Below are positions 1 through 8,771 of a stretch of 64,000 nucleotides of DNA, piece by piece. This stretch comes from Shewanella fidelis ATCC BAA-318. Lineage in GTDB: Bacteria > Pseudomonadota > Gammaproteobacteria > Enterobacterales > Shewanellaceae. The notes beneath the pieces are model-generated. The model did no database searches. It saw only the letters and a program-made list of their open reading frames with translations, and was not told the DNA's origin. How positions within the stretch are numbered: the stretch's first letter is position 1; each line of letters starts with the position of its first letter. The position numbers and the translations under genes are program-made. The stretch is taken from assembly GCF_000518605.1 (NCBI RefSeq), contig NZ_KI912459.1, forward strand, positions 1 to 64,000, written 5' to 3'.

Positions 1-267
1 CTATTCGGGCAACTAAGTATTACGTTAAGTAAATCTTAGATTTGCTACTACAAACTTGTTGGCTCTAGAGCCCGTCTCGTTTGGAGTGCGCGTATCTTAT
101 AGCGACTCAAAAAATCCTGCAAGGGCTTTTTTTGTTAATTTCGGTTGTTCGGCTAGTTTATGTTCAAGGTGATTATCAATAAGCCATAAATCGTTTCTGT
201 TGATCGTTCTCTGTTCAATAACCATCAAAATAGCTGTGAAATTGCTTTTATCCAAGCTTGTAAATAG
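1..267. other. Intergenic left edge with possible structured RNA/terminator
   Basis: No protein gene is supported here. The palindrome GGCTCTAGAGCC lies at 61-72. AGCCC at 69-73 can pair with GGGCT at 123-127, which runs directly into seven T residues (127-133). GAGT/ACTC inside that span can form an inner stem. This looks like the 3' end of a plus-strand transcript whose body lies outside the window, or a small RNA with its own terminator. I cannot name it. Confidence 0.3.
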
Positions 268-306
268 AAAGACGCCGCTTACATTTGCTGTAAACGGCGT
301 CTTTTT
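268..306. terminator. Hairpin terminator downstream of yggX
   Basis: AAAGACGCCG (268-277) pairs with CGGCGTCTTT (295-304), and TTAC/GTAA extends the stem inward. A T-run follows on the plus strand and a weaker T-rich run on the minus strand. The position just past the yggX stop suggests it ends the mutY-yggX transcript. Confidence 0.75.
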
Positions 307-329
307 AGCTAGTCTTTAAGAAAGACCCA

Positions 330-608
330 TTATTCGTCGTCTTTTTGTGGCACGTAGCCTTCAATTTCAACGTCTTTGCCTTCAAATAAGAAGTTGACCA
401 TCTGCTCTTCAAGAAACTTACGGTCATCAACGTTCATCATGTTTAATTTCTTTTCGTTGATAAGCATAGTTTGCTTTGATTGCCATAGTGCCCAAGCTTC
501 TTTACTCACATTGTCGAAAATACGTTTACCTAAATCGCCTGGGTAAAGCTGAAAAGCGAGGCCTTCAGCCTCTTTGTTCAAATACACGCAGTTTACTGTG
601 CGAGCCAT
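330..608 (-). CDS. yggX: Fe(II)-trafficking / oxidative damage protection protein YggX
   Basis: The 92-residue protein is the family's normal length. It begins MARTVNC, with the conserved Cys7 that is a hallmark of YggX, and has the typical FLFEGKD...GYVP C-terminal region. In enterobacteria YggX is a small cytoplasmic protein that protects iron-sulfur enzymes from oxidative damage and is linked to labile iron handling. It sits 2 bp downstream of mutY, whose product carries a 4Fe-4S cluster, so the two are almost certainly co-transcribed, as in E. coli. A good hairpin follows the stop. Confidence 0.95.
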   Translation of the reverse strand: MARTVNCVYLNKEAEGLAFQLYPGDLGKRIFDNVSKEAWALWQSKQTMLINEKKLNMMNVDDRKFLEEQMVNFLFEGKDVEIEGYVPQKDDE

Positions 609-610
609 GA

Positions 611-1675
611 TTACTCCTTATTTAATACTGAACCTAAGTCGGCTAATACTCGCTCTGTTGCAGCAGCTAAGCCAACTTTAGGTGGATGAGGTAAGTTATA
701 CCAGACCGTCGCGGCTTGTTCCATGATCTGGTTATCGCTAAATTCACTAACCCGCACCAGTACGGGTTGTATATCAAGGTGAAAGTGGCTAAATGTATGC
801 CTAAAACCTAGCAGGTCTTGTTGTGAATTCACCTTTAGTTGTTTATCTACTATATAAGTATCAAGTTCTTTTCTGGTATCAAACTGCGGAAAGCACCACA
901 GACCGCCCCAAATACCTGCAGGCGGGCGTTTTTCTAAATGAACATGTTGGTCTTGCTCTAAAACTAGCAACCACGCTGACTTTTCTGGGATCGCTTTTTT
1001 AGGTTTTTTACCAGGAAACTCAGTTTGTCGGCCACTAAGTTGTGCTTTACAGTCAATAGCAACTGGGCAAGCTGCGCAGTTGGGTTTTGAGCGGGTACAA
1101 ACAGTAGCACCAATATCCATCATTGCTTGGTTATACTTTTGAATATCTTTAGCGGGAGTGAGTTCTTCTGTCATTTGCCACAGACTCTGCTCAACCGCTT
1201 TCTTGCCCGGCCAGCCTTCAATAGCGCCATGACGAGCAAGCACTCGTTTTACATTACCATCAAGAATAGCAAAGTTGAGCCCAAGAGAAAGTGATAGCAC
1301 TGCACCAGCGGTTGAGCGGCCTATACCCGGTAGCGCTAAAACCTCATCAAAGTCAGTAGGGAACTCACCGTCGAATTTTTCTAGCATCGTTTGCGCTGCT
1401 TTATGCAGATTACGCGCCCTTGCATAGTAACCAAGACCGGTCCAGTGGTGTAGAACTTCGTCTTGTTCGGCTTTAGCTAAGGTTTCAATATCAGGAAAAC
1501 GGGCAATAAATTTTTCAAAGTAAGGGATAACTGTTGCAACTTGGGTTTGCTGCAGCATGATTTCTGAAATCCATACTTTATATGGGGTTTTGTTTTGCTG
1601 CCAAGGAAGCTGTTTACGACCAAAGTTGTCGTACCATTGAATTATGCGAGTCGAAAAAGTAGCTGTAGTTTTCAT
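611..1675 (-). CDS. mutY: A/G-specific adenine DNA glycosylase MutY
   Basis: MutY removes adenine mispaired with 8-oxoguanine or guanine in base excision repair. The 354-residue sequence has the family's usual length. The N-terminal catalytic domain shows the [10 protein letters not shown] segment with Glu38, the helix-hairpin-helix [10 protein letters not shown] (115-124) and catalytic Asp139 in LDGNVKRV. The four cluster cysteines are Cys193, Cys200, Cys203 and Cys209 (C-x6-C-x2-C-x5-C). A C-terminal NUDIX-like 8-oxoG recognition domain includes GGLWCFPQF. It is divergent from trmB across about 250 bp and leads the yggX operon. Confidence 0.97.
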   Translation of the reverse strand: MKTTATFSTRIIQWYDNFGRKQLPWQQNKTPYKVWISEIMLQQTQVATVIPYFEKFIARFPDIETLAKAEQDEVLHHWTGLGYYARARNLHKAAQTMLEKFDGEFPTDFDEVLALPGIGRSTAGAVLSLSLGLNFAILDGNVKRVLARHGAIEGWPGKKAVEQSLWQMTEELTPAKDIQKYNQAMMDIGATVCTRSKPNCAACPVAIDCKAQLSGRQTEFPGKKPKKAIPEKSAWLLVLEQDQHVHLEKRPPAGIWGGLWCFPQFDTRKELDTYIVDKQLKVNSQQDLLGFRHTFSHFHLDIQPVLVRVSEFSDNQIMEQAATVWYNLPHPPKVGLAAATERVLADLGSVLNKE

Positions 1676-1813
1676 CGGCGCAGTGTAACGTTAGGCGGGC
1701 GCTTAAACAAGGCGAGATAGCCGCTTTATCTGCTAGAAAGTGAATGGTTATCAGTTTTAAAAGCAGCTAATTTTAGGCTAAGCAAATGCACTACTCGCAC
1801 AAACTGAGATTCT

Positions 1814-1822
1814 TGGTATAAT
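1814..1822 (+). promoter_or_regulatory. Candidate extended -10 promoter for trmB
   Basis: TTGGTATAAT contains a perfect -10 hexamer (TATAAT, 1817-1822) preceded by TGG, the extended -10 motif. No good -35 hexamer stands at the usual distance, as expected for extended -10 promoters. It lies about 100 bp before the trmB start in the mutY/trmB divergent gap. Confidence 0.5.
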
Positions 1823-1923
1823 TTTGCCACAATAAGGCTTGCACTCAAGGTTTAACTTTGGATAATGCCTTTCTTTTTTAATAATAGCTGTCTAATGCTA
1901 GCGCAGCCTTAAGCGAGGGCAAA

Positions 1924-2637
1924 ATGAGCGACGTAACAACCGCTGAATTCAATGAAGAAGGTAAATACCTTCGTAAAGTCAGAAGCTTTGTATTGCGTGA
2001 GGGCCGCCTAACCAAAGGCCAAGCTCAAGCAATGGAGCAACAATGGCCGATCATGGGTCTTGATTACACTCCTGATGCTATTGACCTAGTTGAAGTATTT
2101 GGTCGTGAAGCCGATACAGTTTTAGAAATTGGTTTTGGTATGGGCGCGTCATTGGTTGAAATGGCAAAAGCTGCACCAGAGTTAAACTTCATTGGTATTG
2201 AAGTGCATAAGCCTGGTGTTGGCGCTTGTTTAGCAGAAGCTGCAGAGGCGGGTGTAACTAACCTGCGTGTTTATCACCATGATGCTATTGAAGTACTTGA
2301 AAATAGTATTGCTGACGGTAGTTTGTCACGTGTACAACTTTTTTTCCCAGATCCTTGGCATAAGAAACGCCACCATAAGCGTCGTATCGTGCAAGCACCT
2401 TTTGCTGAATTGATCCGCAGTAAGCTTAAAGTCGGTGGGGTATTCCATTTAGCAACTGATTGGGAAAACTACAGCGAACACATGTTAGAAGTGATGAATG
2501 CAGCGCCTGGTTATAAAAACCAATCTGCAACAGGTGATGTAGTAGAGCGTCCTGATCATCGTCCGCTTACAAAATTCGAAGCGCGTGGCCACCGTTTAGG
2601 TCATGGTGTTTGGGATCTGATGTTTGAGCGCATCTAA
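1924..2637 (+). CDS. trmB: tRNA (guanine-N7-)-methyltransferase
   Basis: TrmB methylates N7 of G46 in the variable loop of many tRNAs using S-adenosylmethionine. The 237-residue protein is of family length. The SAM-binding motif EIGFGMG lies at 68-74 and the signature [13 protein letters not shown] at 142-154, a basic stretch diagnostic of TrmB. The ATG at 1924 is preceded by GCGAGGGCAAA. The gene is followed after 50 bp by yggL, a pairing seen in E. coli and Shewanella, with no terminator between them. Confidence 0.96.
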   Translation: MSDVTTAEFNEEGKYLRKVRSFVLREGRLTKGQAQAMEQQWPIMGLDYTPDAIDLVEVFGREADTVLEIGFGMGASLVEMAKAAPELNFIGIEVHKPGVGACLAEAAEAGVTNLRVYHHDAIEVLENSIADGSLSRVQLFFPDPWHKKRHHKRRIVQAPFAELIRSKLKVGGVFHLATDWENYSEHMLEVMNAAPGYKNQSATGDVVERPDHRPLTKFEARGHRLGHGVWDLMFERI

Positions 2638-2687
2638 GCGTTCAGCAAAATATAAACTTTAAAAATAAGTTATTTAGGAGAACAACC

Positions 2688-3014
2688 ATGGCAGCAAATC
2701 GTAGCCGTCGCTTACGTAAAAAACTACGCGTAGATGAGTTTCAAGAGTTTGGTTTTGATGTTAACTGGACTTTCAATGACTCAGTTACAGAAGAGCAGAT
2801 TGATGCAATCGTTGATCAGTTTATTGATGAAGTGATTGAGCCTGCTGCGCTAGGTTACCACGGTGGTGGCCATAAAGAGTGGGAAGGCATTATCGCAACT
2901 CAGGCGATTGGTAAGTGTACAGAAGAAAACCGTGCAGCGGTGAAAGCTTTCTTCGACGCACAACCTGTATCAAATCTAGAAGTCGGTGAGCTTTACGATA
3001 TTTGGTGGGGCTAA
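2688..3014 (+). CDS. yggL: YggL family protein (DUF469)
   Basis: This 108-residue cytoplasmic protein matches YggL: a basic N-terminus ([18 protein letters not shown]), the core QEFGFDVNW and the [11 protein letters not shown] stretch. YggL has been reported to associate with ribosomes in E. coli, but its biochemical role is not settled. An AGGAG ribosome site precedes the ATG. Its TAA overlaps the ATG of the glutaminase gene by one base (TAATG), so the two are probably translationally coupled. Confidence 0.93.
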   Translation: MAANRSRRLRKKLRVDEFQEFGFDVNWTFNDSVTEEQIDAIVDQFIDEVIEPAALGYHGGGHKEWEGIIATQAIGKCTEENRAAVKAFFDAQPVSNLEVGELYDIWWG

Positions 3015-3928
3015 TGCCTGAGTTGGCATTGCTTGAAGAGATTGTCGAAAGCGTTCGGCCTCTTCTAGGACAGGGCAAAGTAGCTGATTATATTCCAGCA
3101 CTTGCCCAAGTCGATGCTAATAAGTTAGGTATTGCGGTGACAACAGCTGATGGTGTCACCATAGGGGCTGGAGATTATCTCGAGCCCTTTTCAATTCAGA
3201 GTATATCTAAAGTATTTAGCCTTACTTTAGCGCTAATGCTGTATGAAGAAGATGAAATTTGGTCTCGAGTGGGTAAAGAGCCATCAGGGCACTCTTTCAA
3301 CTCTTTAGTCCAAGTTGAGCTAGAAAAAGGCGTACCGCGTAACCCGTTTATTAATGCTGGTGCATTAATTATTGCCGACTTACTCCAAAGTCGATTGGGC
3401 GCTCCTAAGCACAGAATGCTCGAAATTGTCCGAGGCTTAAGCGAAAACCATAGGGTAGGCTACGACAAAGTTGTGGCGGCATCAGAATATCAACACAGTG
3501 CGCGAAATGCTGCAATTGCATACTTGATGAAGTCATTCGGTAACTTTAACAATGATGTTGATACTGTTCTGCATAGCTATTTTCATTATTGTTCATTACG
3601 TATGAGTTGTGCCGATCTATCTCGGGCTATGTTTTATTTGGCAAATTCAGGCAAAAGCCTTGCTGGTAAGCAGCTAATTAGTCCGGTGCAAACTCGGCAG
3701 CTTAATGCATTACTGGCAACTTCTGGTTTGTATGACGGAGCAGGTGAGTTTGCCTATCGAGTTGGTATGCCCGGTAAAAGCGGTGTTGGCGGCGGCATTA
3801 TTGCAGTGATCCCTGGTGATATGTCTGTTTGTGTATGGTCACCAGAGCTTGATCCTAACGGTAACTCACTCGCGGGTACCGCTATTTTAGAAGCGCTAAG
3901 CCAAACTTTAGGTCGCTCAATATTCTAA
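3014..3928 (+). CDS. glsB: Glutaminase (GlsB type)
   Basis: Glutaminase hydrolyses L-glutamine to glutamate and ammonia. The beta-lactamase-like fold nucleophile motif SxxK is visible as Ser63-Ile-Ser-Lys66, and [15 protein letters not shown] and the C-terminal [10 protein letters not shown] are family signatures. I start the gene at the ATG at 3014, overlapping the yggL stop, giving 304 residues. An in-frame TTG at 3002 would add four residues inside yggL and is less likely. The coupling to yggL suggests a shared transcript with trmB-yggL. Confidence 0.95.
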   Translation: MPELALLEEIVESVRPLLGQGKVADYIPALAQVDANKLGIAVTTADGVTIGAGDYLEPFSIQSISKVFSLTLALMLYEEDEIWSRVGKEPSGHSFNSLVQVELEKGVPRNPFINAGALIIADLLQSRLGAPKHRMLEIVRGLSENHRVGYDKVVAASEYQHSARNAAIAYLMKSFGNFNNDVDTVLHSYFHYCSLRMSCADLSRAMFYLANSGKSLAGKQLISPVQTRQLNALLATSGLYDGAGEFAYRVGMPGKSGVGGGIIAVIPGDMSVCVWSPELDPNGNSLAGTAILEALSQTLGRSIF

Positions 3929-3968
3929 CTAATACCTAAGTCGTTACTCTCAAGTGCTCGTTGGCACA

Positions 3969-4016
3969 AATGTAATATTTGGCTAATTGTTAGCTTAATT
4001 AGCTAAATATTACATT
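3969..4016. repeat. Long AT-rich inverted repeat downstream of glsB
   Basis: AATGTAATATTTGGCTAATT (3969-3988) is the reverse complement of 3997-4016 with a single G-U wobble position. This gives a 20-bp stem around the 8-nt loop GTTAGCTT. It could end the glsB transcript, but no T-run follows, and the inner GCTAATTGTTAGC can form a competing hairpin. Confidence 0.6.
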
Positions 4017-4153
4017 CTTCCTCAATATCAATTGGTTCGAAATCTTCTTTCTTTAATATAAATATTCAGCCTAAACAAAGGTTTGCAACTTTGGCACAGG
4101 TTGTGCTTTATCTTGCTCAACGAATATTTATAAAGCTCTAAAGGACTGATGCA

Positions 4154-4969
4154 ATGAAAAAGTTACTAACTTCTGTAGGGATCTCTGCTGTACTATTATC
4201 TGCGACAAGCGTTCAAGCTGTTGCAGCACACGACTCTCACTATGACGCTAAAGAATGCGAAGTTTTACTAAATTACGATGTTACGGTTGAGCCTAAAAAG
4301 CTGATTATTAGTGAAGTTGGTGATGAGAAATACCGTATCGAAATGGACCAACTATTTGTAAATGGCCAGCAGGTTAATTTGAACAAAGAGCAGCAAGCGT
4401 TAGTAAGCCGATACTCTGAAAGTGTTTCTGGCCAAGTTCCTGAGGTGATTGCTGTTGTTAATGATGCCGTATCGATAGCGTCTACGGCAGTTAGCCTAGC
4501 GCTCACTCCATTATTAGGTGACAGTGCTGGTGCACAAATTGATGAAATGATGGCGGGTCTCGAAGAGCGTATTGAGAAAGTAGCCTATCAACATGGCGAC
4601 ACTTTTTATTTAGGCGCAACAGAGTCATCACTTGAAGATGCATTTGGTGAAGAGTTCGAAAAGGAGATGGAGCAGCTTATTCAAAACTCTCTTGGTAGCA
4701 TGATGATGTCGTTAGGTGCACAAATGATGTCGGGTGACGGTGATAGTTTTGAGCAAAAGATGGCATCATTTTCTGCGAAAATGGACTCTGTAGGCGAAGA
4801 GATTGAAATGCAAATTGAGCAGCAAGCAGATGATCTTGAGGCTCGTGGTGAAGTGCTGTGTAACAATTTCAAATCACTTATAGTGTTAGAAAAACAGTTG
4901 CGTTCGGCAGTGCCTGAATTAGCGAATTATCCTTTACTTGAAACTGGAAGCAAGACATTACTTGAGTAA
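4154..4969 (+). CDS. YggN-like periplasmic protein (DUF2884)
   Basis: A 271-residue exported protein with a clear signal peptide (MKKLLTSVGISAVLLSATSVQA, cleavage near 23-26). The N-terminal mature part (CEVLLNYDVTVEPKKLIIS... LFVNGQQVNLN...QALVSRYS) matches the YggN/DUF2884 family. The middle contains VAIVNDAVSIA-like helices and a Met/Gln-rich acidic stretch around residues 175-240. Two cysteines (near 36 and 236) could pair. The family has no established function. It sits alone between hairpins, so it is probably monocistronic; YggN lies near mutY-yggX in E. coli too. Confidence 0.85.
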   Translation: MKKLLTSVGISAVLLSATSVQAVAAHDSHYDAKECEVLLNYDVTVEPKKLIISEVGDEKYRIEMDQLFVNGQQVNLNKEQQALVSRYSESVSGQVPEVIAVVNDAVSIASTAVSLALTPLLGDSAGAQIDEMMAGLEERIEKVAYQHGDTFYLGATESSLEDAFGEEFEKEMEQLIQNSLGSMMMSLGAQMMSGDGDSFEQKMASFSAKMDSVGEEIEMQIEQQADDLEARGEVLCNNFKSLIVLEKQLRSAVPELANYPLLETGSKTLLE

Positions 4970-5316
4970 ATTAACTGACTGACATTGCCTCTACTGGACT
5001 AATACCGACAGGTATTAAACTGTTGCTTCAACTGTCTTGCAACGCCCCCTGCATCCCCTCTTTGTGCAGGGGCTTTTCTATGTTAATCATATAAATCCTG
5101 CCCATTAGTCAGCCCCACAAGCGACATATTTGATGAGTTATGGCGTTTTTTTGGTATACTTCTAAAAATAAAAGCAAAAACCATTAATTGGTTACATAAT
5201 AAAAAACCTACTCTAGCGTACATATATTCACTTAAGATATTGTTTTTTATAAATAAAACAGCATGTCTTAGCGATGGAAGTACTATTACTGTCGTAAACA
5301 CCTTAAGGCGATTTAC
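4970..5316. other. Intergenic region with terminator and LysR leader
   Basis: The left part holds the 5044-5078 terminator. The rest (5083-5316) is AT-rich and should contain the promoter of the LysR gene at 5317. I saw no confident operator or RNA gene. Short frames on either strand lack ribosome sites and protein-like composition. Confidence 0.5.
5044..5078 (+). terminator. Rho-independent terminator of the YggN-like gene
   Basis: The stem GCCCC(C)TGCA / TGCAGGGGC encloses an 11-nt loop and is followed by TTTTCT. It lies 75 bp past the stop codon at 4969. Confidence 0.88.
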
Positions 5317-6258
5317 ATGTTAGAACTTTTAGAACCAATCGCAATTTTCACCCACGTGGCTCGGGCGGGCAGTTTTAGCTCTGCGGCGAGAAAATTAGGC
5401 ATTTCAAAGTCTAAAGTAAGTACCCAAGTAGCGGATTTAGAGCATAAACTTGGTGTTCAATTGATCCAACGTACAACCCGTAGCTTGAGTTTAACTGAAG
5501 CCGGGCAATTACTTTATGCTCAAGGTGAAGAGTTGTTAAGAGATGCTGATCAAGCCGTTGCCAGCGTTCATAATCTTAATGATGCAACTCGGGGTGTATT
5601 GAAAGTCGGTATTTCGCAGTCTTTCGGTACAATGCATATTATTCCAGCCTTGCCAGAGTTTATGGCAAAACATCCAGAGTTAGAGTTACAGGTTAGCCTA
5701 CTTGATCATAAAGTTGATGTGGTTAGCGAAGGCTTAGATCTACTATTGACGATGTCAGAGCAACTACCGTTAGGCATGGTTGCTAGACCATTAATGAAGT
5801 GTCAGTTCTTATTGGCAGCGTCACCTTCCTATGTTGAAAAGCACGGTGTGCCTAGTCGTCCAGAGCAGTTAGTTGATCATAACTGTTTGGTGTATCAAGG
5901 TGAGTGGCATGAGCACAGCATTTGGCAGTTTAAACAAGGCGATGATTACTGCGAAATTGGCGTAACCGGTAATTTCAGAGTCGATAATGCTCCAGCATTA
6001 AAATCGGCAGCAGTCAGCGGCTTAGGTGTGGTTTATCTTGCCAGTTACTTGCTTGAAGATGAGCTAGAAAAGGGCACATTAGTCCCTATTTTAGAAGACT
6101 GGCAGTTAACGCATCACTTACCATTACAAGCGGTATATCCAAGACGTAAGCATTTGGCGCCTAAAGTCAGTGCCTTTATTGATTTTATCAAAGATCATAT
6201 TGGTACACCGCCATATTGGGACACGCCATTAAAAGAGTTGTATGCAAAACGTAAGTAA
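5317..6258 (+). CDS. LysR family transcriptional regulator
   Basis: A 313-residue LTTR. The N-terminal winged helix-turn-helix is clear (FTHVARAGSFSSAARKLGISKSKVSTQVADLE, roughly residues 9-42), and the downstream linker (LGVQLIQRTTRSLSLTEAGQLLY) is canonical. The C-terminal substrate-binding domain runs from about 90 to 300. It belongs to the large AaeR/CrgA-like group, which often regulates efflux or aromatic-stress genes, but the effector cannot be told from sequence. There is no divergent partner, so its target is unclear. Confidence 0.9.
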   Translation: MLELLEPIAIFTHVARAGSFSSAARKLGISKSKVSTQVADLEHKLGVQLIQRTTRSLSLTEAGQLLYAQGEELLRDADQAVASVHNLNDATRGVLKVGISQSFGTMHIIPALPEFMAKHPELELQVSLLDHKVDVVSEGLDLLLTMSEQLPLGMVARPLMKCQFLLAASPSYVEKHGVPSRPEQLVDHNCLVYQGEWHEHSIWQFKQGDDYCEIGVTGNFRVDNAPALKSAAVSGLGVVYLASYLLEDELEKGTLVPILEDWQLTHHLPLQAVYPRRKHLAPKVSAFIDFIKDHIGTPPYWDTPLKELYAKRK

Positions 6259-6604
6259 AATGGGGAAACATTGTTTTATGATGAAGACAATGTAAACCTT
6301 AGCTAAAGTAGCTAAGACTTATCGTATTAAAATTCAATATCTTATCATATTTTGAATACCTGTTTAGCTAAGTCTGAAATAGGCTTAGTTAAACAAGTAT
6401 ACATCATGCCTATTGCAGTTTGTTCTCAATTTAATACAATTGCCTGCAGTTGATTCAAATGCTCTGAGTCCTAAACTGTAATAGAGAATGACCCCTCTTT
6501 ATTGCGTTTACAGAGCCGCTATAAGCAGTTTTGATTCAATGCTGACAGCGGTTTACGAACTAAAACAATGTCAGCCTTAAAACCATCATCCTAATTTTGG
6601 TTTT
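6259..6604. other. Intergenic region with three successive hairpins
   Basis: Right after the LysR stop are three inverted repeats: ACATTGT/ACAATGT (6268-6293), CTTAGCT/AGCTAAG (6298-6316) and GTTTAGCTAAG/CTTAGTTAAAC (6362-6394, one G-U pair). The remaining ~200 bp contain nothing I can identify; no credible gene is present. Confidence 0.45.
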
Positions 6605-6632
6605 ACCCCAGCTTTGACTGGGGTATTTTTCT
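6605..6632. terminator. Hairpin CCCCAG/CTGGGG with T-run
   Basis: ACCCCAGC-TTTGA-CTGGGGT is followed by ATTTTTC on the plus strand. It is a standard intrinsic terminator, 350 bp past the LysR gene, so a small unannotated transcript could end here. Confidence 0.65.
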
Positions 6633-6695
6633 TTCTGGGGTTAAGCATTAGAATCTTTAAAGCTTGTTTCGTATTTGGAACAATCCGCGTGCATT

Positions 6696-6740
6696 TAGCA
6701 AAAAGCCTCGCTAACTTGTGGTTAGCGAGGCTTTTTGCTA
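6696..6740. terminator. Bidirectional terminator, perfect 20-bp stem
   Basis: TAGCAAAAAGCCTCGCTAAC (6696-6715) pairs perfectly with 6721-6740 around loop TTGTG. Each side carries a run of five A or T residues, so it can act on both strands. It lies 13 bp past the stop of the minus-strand DUF885 gene. Confidence 0.9.
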
Positions 6741-6752
6741 AAAAGTGTTGAG

Positions 6753-8606
6753 CTAGCTGCTTTGCTCTATCCAAAGATCAATTTCACTTTCAAGCACATC
6801 AAGCGGTACCGGTCCGTTTTTCAGTACGATAGTGTGGAAATCACGAATATCAAACTTATCACCAAGGGCCTGCTGTGCCTTATCTCTTAAGGCTAGTAGC
6901 TTAATCATTCCTACTTTGTAGGCCGTTGCTTGTGATGGCATCACAATATGACGTTCAACCATTTTCACTGCGTCAGACTTGGCATTTGGAGTGTTAGATA
7001 CGTAGTATTCGATTGATTCTTCTCGAGTCCACTTTTTAGCGTGAATACCAGTATCGACCACTAGACGACATGCACGCCATAACTCCATTGCGAGTCGGCC
7101 AAAGTCAGAGTAAGGATCTGAGTACATACCCATCTCTTTAGGGAAATATTCGCTATATAGTCCCCAACCCTCGATATATGCAGTGTAACCACCAAACTTA
7201 CGGAACTTCGGAATACCTTCTAGCTCTTGAGCAATCGCGATTTGCATATGATGCCCAGGTGTTCCTTCATGGTAGGCTAGTGCCTCCATTTGGTATTTTG
7301 GCATGGCTTTCATGTCGTAGAGGTTGGCGTAATAGGTGCCCGGACGACTGCCATCAGGTGATGGATTACTATAAAAAGCTTTGCCTGCAGATTTTTCTCT
7401 AAAGGCTTCAACCTGTTTAACAATCATTGGTGCTTTAGGTTTGATTTTAAATACTTCATCGAGTCTGCTACTCATGGTATCAATAAGTGCTGTCGCTTCG
7501 TTTAAATAATCTTGGCGGCCTTCGGTGGTATTAGCGTAGTAGAACTGCTCATCTTCACGCATAAATTTAAAAAACTCATTTAAAGAGCCTTCAAAATTAA
7601 CCTTTTTCATAATCGCGCGCATTTCACTGTGAATACGGGCAACTTCTGCTAGTCCAAGTTCGTGGATCTCAGTGGCAGTCATGTCGGTTGTCGTGGTGCG
7701 AGCAAGGGCGTTATTGTAAAAAGTATCACCTTGAGGAAACTTCCAAGCGCCATCGCGGGTATCGGCTTTGGTTTCCAGTTTCGTCATATAGGCAATGAGT
7801 TTGTCGTAAGCCGGTTTAACATCGTTAATCAGTGCAGCTTTAGCCTCTCTAAGCAGGCTATCTTTGTCGCTATCACTAATTTCTAACTTGGCAACTTTAC
7901 GCTTAAAATCGCTCCATAGAGCACTGTCGTCACTGTTAGCGCTATTGTTAAATGGCGCACCGCTAATAATATTCTTACTGTCGTTAATCACATACGGGAA
8001 CACAAACTTTGGCGCGATAATGCCTTTGTTTTCGCGGATCTCTAATGCTGTTTGTAGTTGTGATAAACGTTTAGGCACACCTTGTAAGCGGCTGATATAA
8101 GCCTTTGCATCTGCAACGCTACCAATTTGGTGTTGGTTAATTAAAAACGATGCGATTTGTGAATGGCCGCCGTACATTTGATTAACTGGGTAGTTGTGGT
8201 AACGCCATTTATCATCTGCAATGCTCTGTTCGAGCTTTTGAGTGAGTAGTTGATAGCTGAGAAGTGTTTGTCTGTCGAGTTTACTCGTGTCTATCTGCTG
8301 TAGTTGAGCAAGGTGCTTTTTATCGCGCGCGAGAGCTGCGTCGTCAGCGGCATCGCTCATTTCATCCCATTTATCGTAATCAGTTTTGATCCCTAAATGG
8401 GTTTGTGAAATAGGGCTCGCCATGACATTTTCCATAAAAATGCTTTCAAACAGGGCGTTGGCTTTTTCTGATTCACTTTGTGCCTTGTGAGCAACACTCT
8501 CACTTGGACTTAATTGGGCTATAGAAGTAGGGGCGGCATTTGCACTAGTGCTAAGCGCTAATGAGAGCGAGAGGGTAATTAAGCTAATATTTGTTTTTAT
8601 AGACAT
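6753..8606 (-). CDS. Exported DUF885 family protein, probable metallopeptidase
   Basis: A 617-residue protein with a signal peptide ending around SANA-AP (24-25). The DUF885 signature HEGTPGHH lies at 446-453, followed by YIEGWGLYSE at about 477-486, which gives a likely zinc-binding set (His, His, Glu) of the gluzincin kind. The family is predicted to be zinc-dependent carboxypeptidase/oligopeptidase-like, and bacterial members are mostly uncharacterised. The long helical N-terminal half (60-400) is typical. It is a single gene bounded by a 20-bp terminator on one side and 165 bp of spacer on the other. Confidence 0.88.
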   Translation of the reverse strand: MSIKTNISLITLSLSLALSTSANAAPTSIAQLSPSESVAHKAQSESEKANALFESIFMENVMASPISQTHLGIKTDYDKWDEMSDAADDAALARDKKHLAQLQQIDTSKLDRQTLLSYQLLTQKLEQSIADDKWRYHNYPVNQMYGGHSQIASFLINQHQIGSVADAKAYISRLQGVPKRLSQLQTALEIRENKGIIAPKFVFPYVINDSKNIISGAPFNNSANSDDSALWSDFKRKVAKLEISDSDKDSLLREAKAALINDVKPAYDKLIAYMTKLETKADTRDGAWKFPQGDTFYNNALARTTTTDMTATEIHELGLAEVARIHSEMRAIMKKVNFEGSLNEFFKFMREDEQFYYANTTEGRQDYLNEATALIDTMSSRLDEVFKIKPKAPMIVKQVEAFREKSAGKAFYSNPSPDGSRPGTYYANLYDMKAMPKYQMEALAYHEGTPGHHMQIAIAQELEGIPKFRKFGGYTAYIEGWGLYSEYFPKEMGMYSDPYSDFGRLAMELWRACRLVVDTGIHAKKWTREESIEYYVSNTPNAKSDAVKMVERHIVMPSQATAYKVGMIKLLALRDKAQQALGDKFDIRDFHTIVLKNGPVPLDVLESEIDLWIEQSS

Positions 8607-8771
8607 TTTTTAGGCTTCCTTAGAATTATGATTGTTATCCTAAAGAAGCCTGCAGTTAATTTTTTGATCTAAGTGTTACTAAATATTTCTAGCTGAAGAT
8701 TGCTTGTATTATCGACTAATAAATTCAAATACTTAAGCAATCATTGAGCCGTGGGTGTGATTCACAAAATA

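Noticed and set aside
5083..5301. 72-codon minus-strand frame upstream of the LysR gene
   Set aside because: It occupies the LysR promoter region, has no ribosome site, and the hydrophobic-looking product reflects AT-rich DNA.
6586..6774. 62-codon minus-strand frame beyond the DUF885 gene
   Set aside because: It overlaps the end of that gene and runs through two terminators, with no ribosome site.
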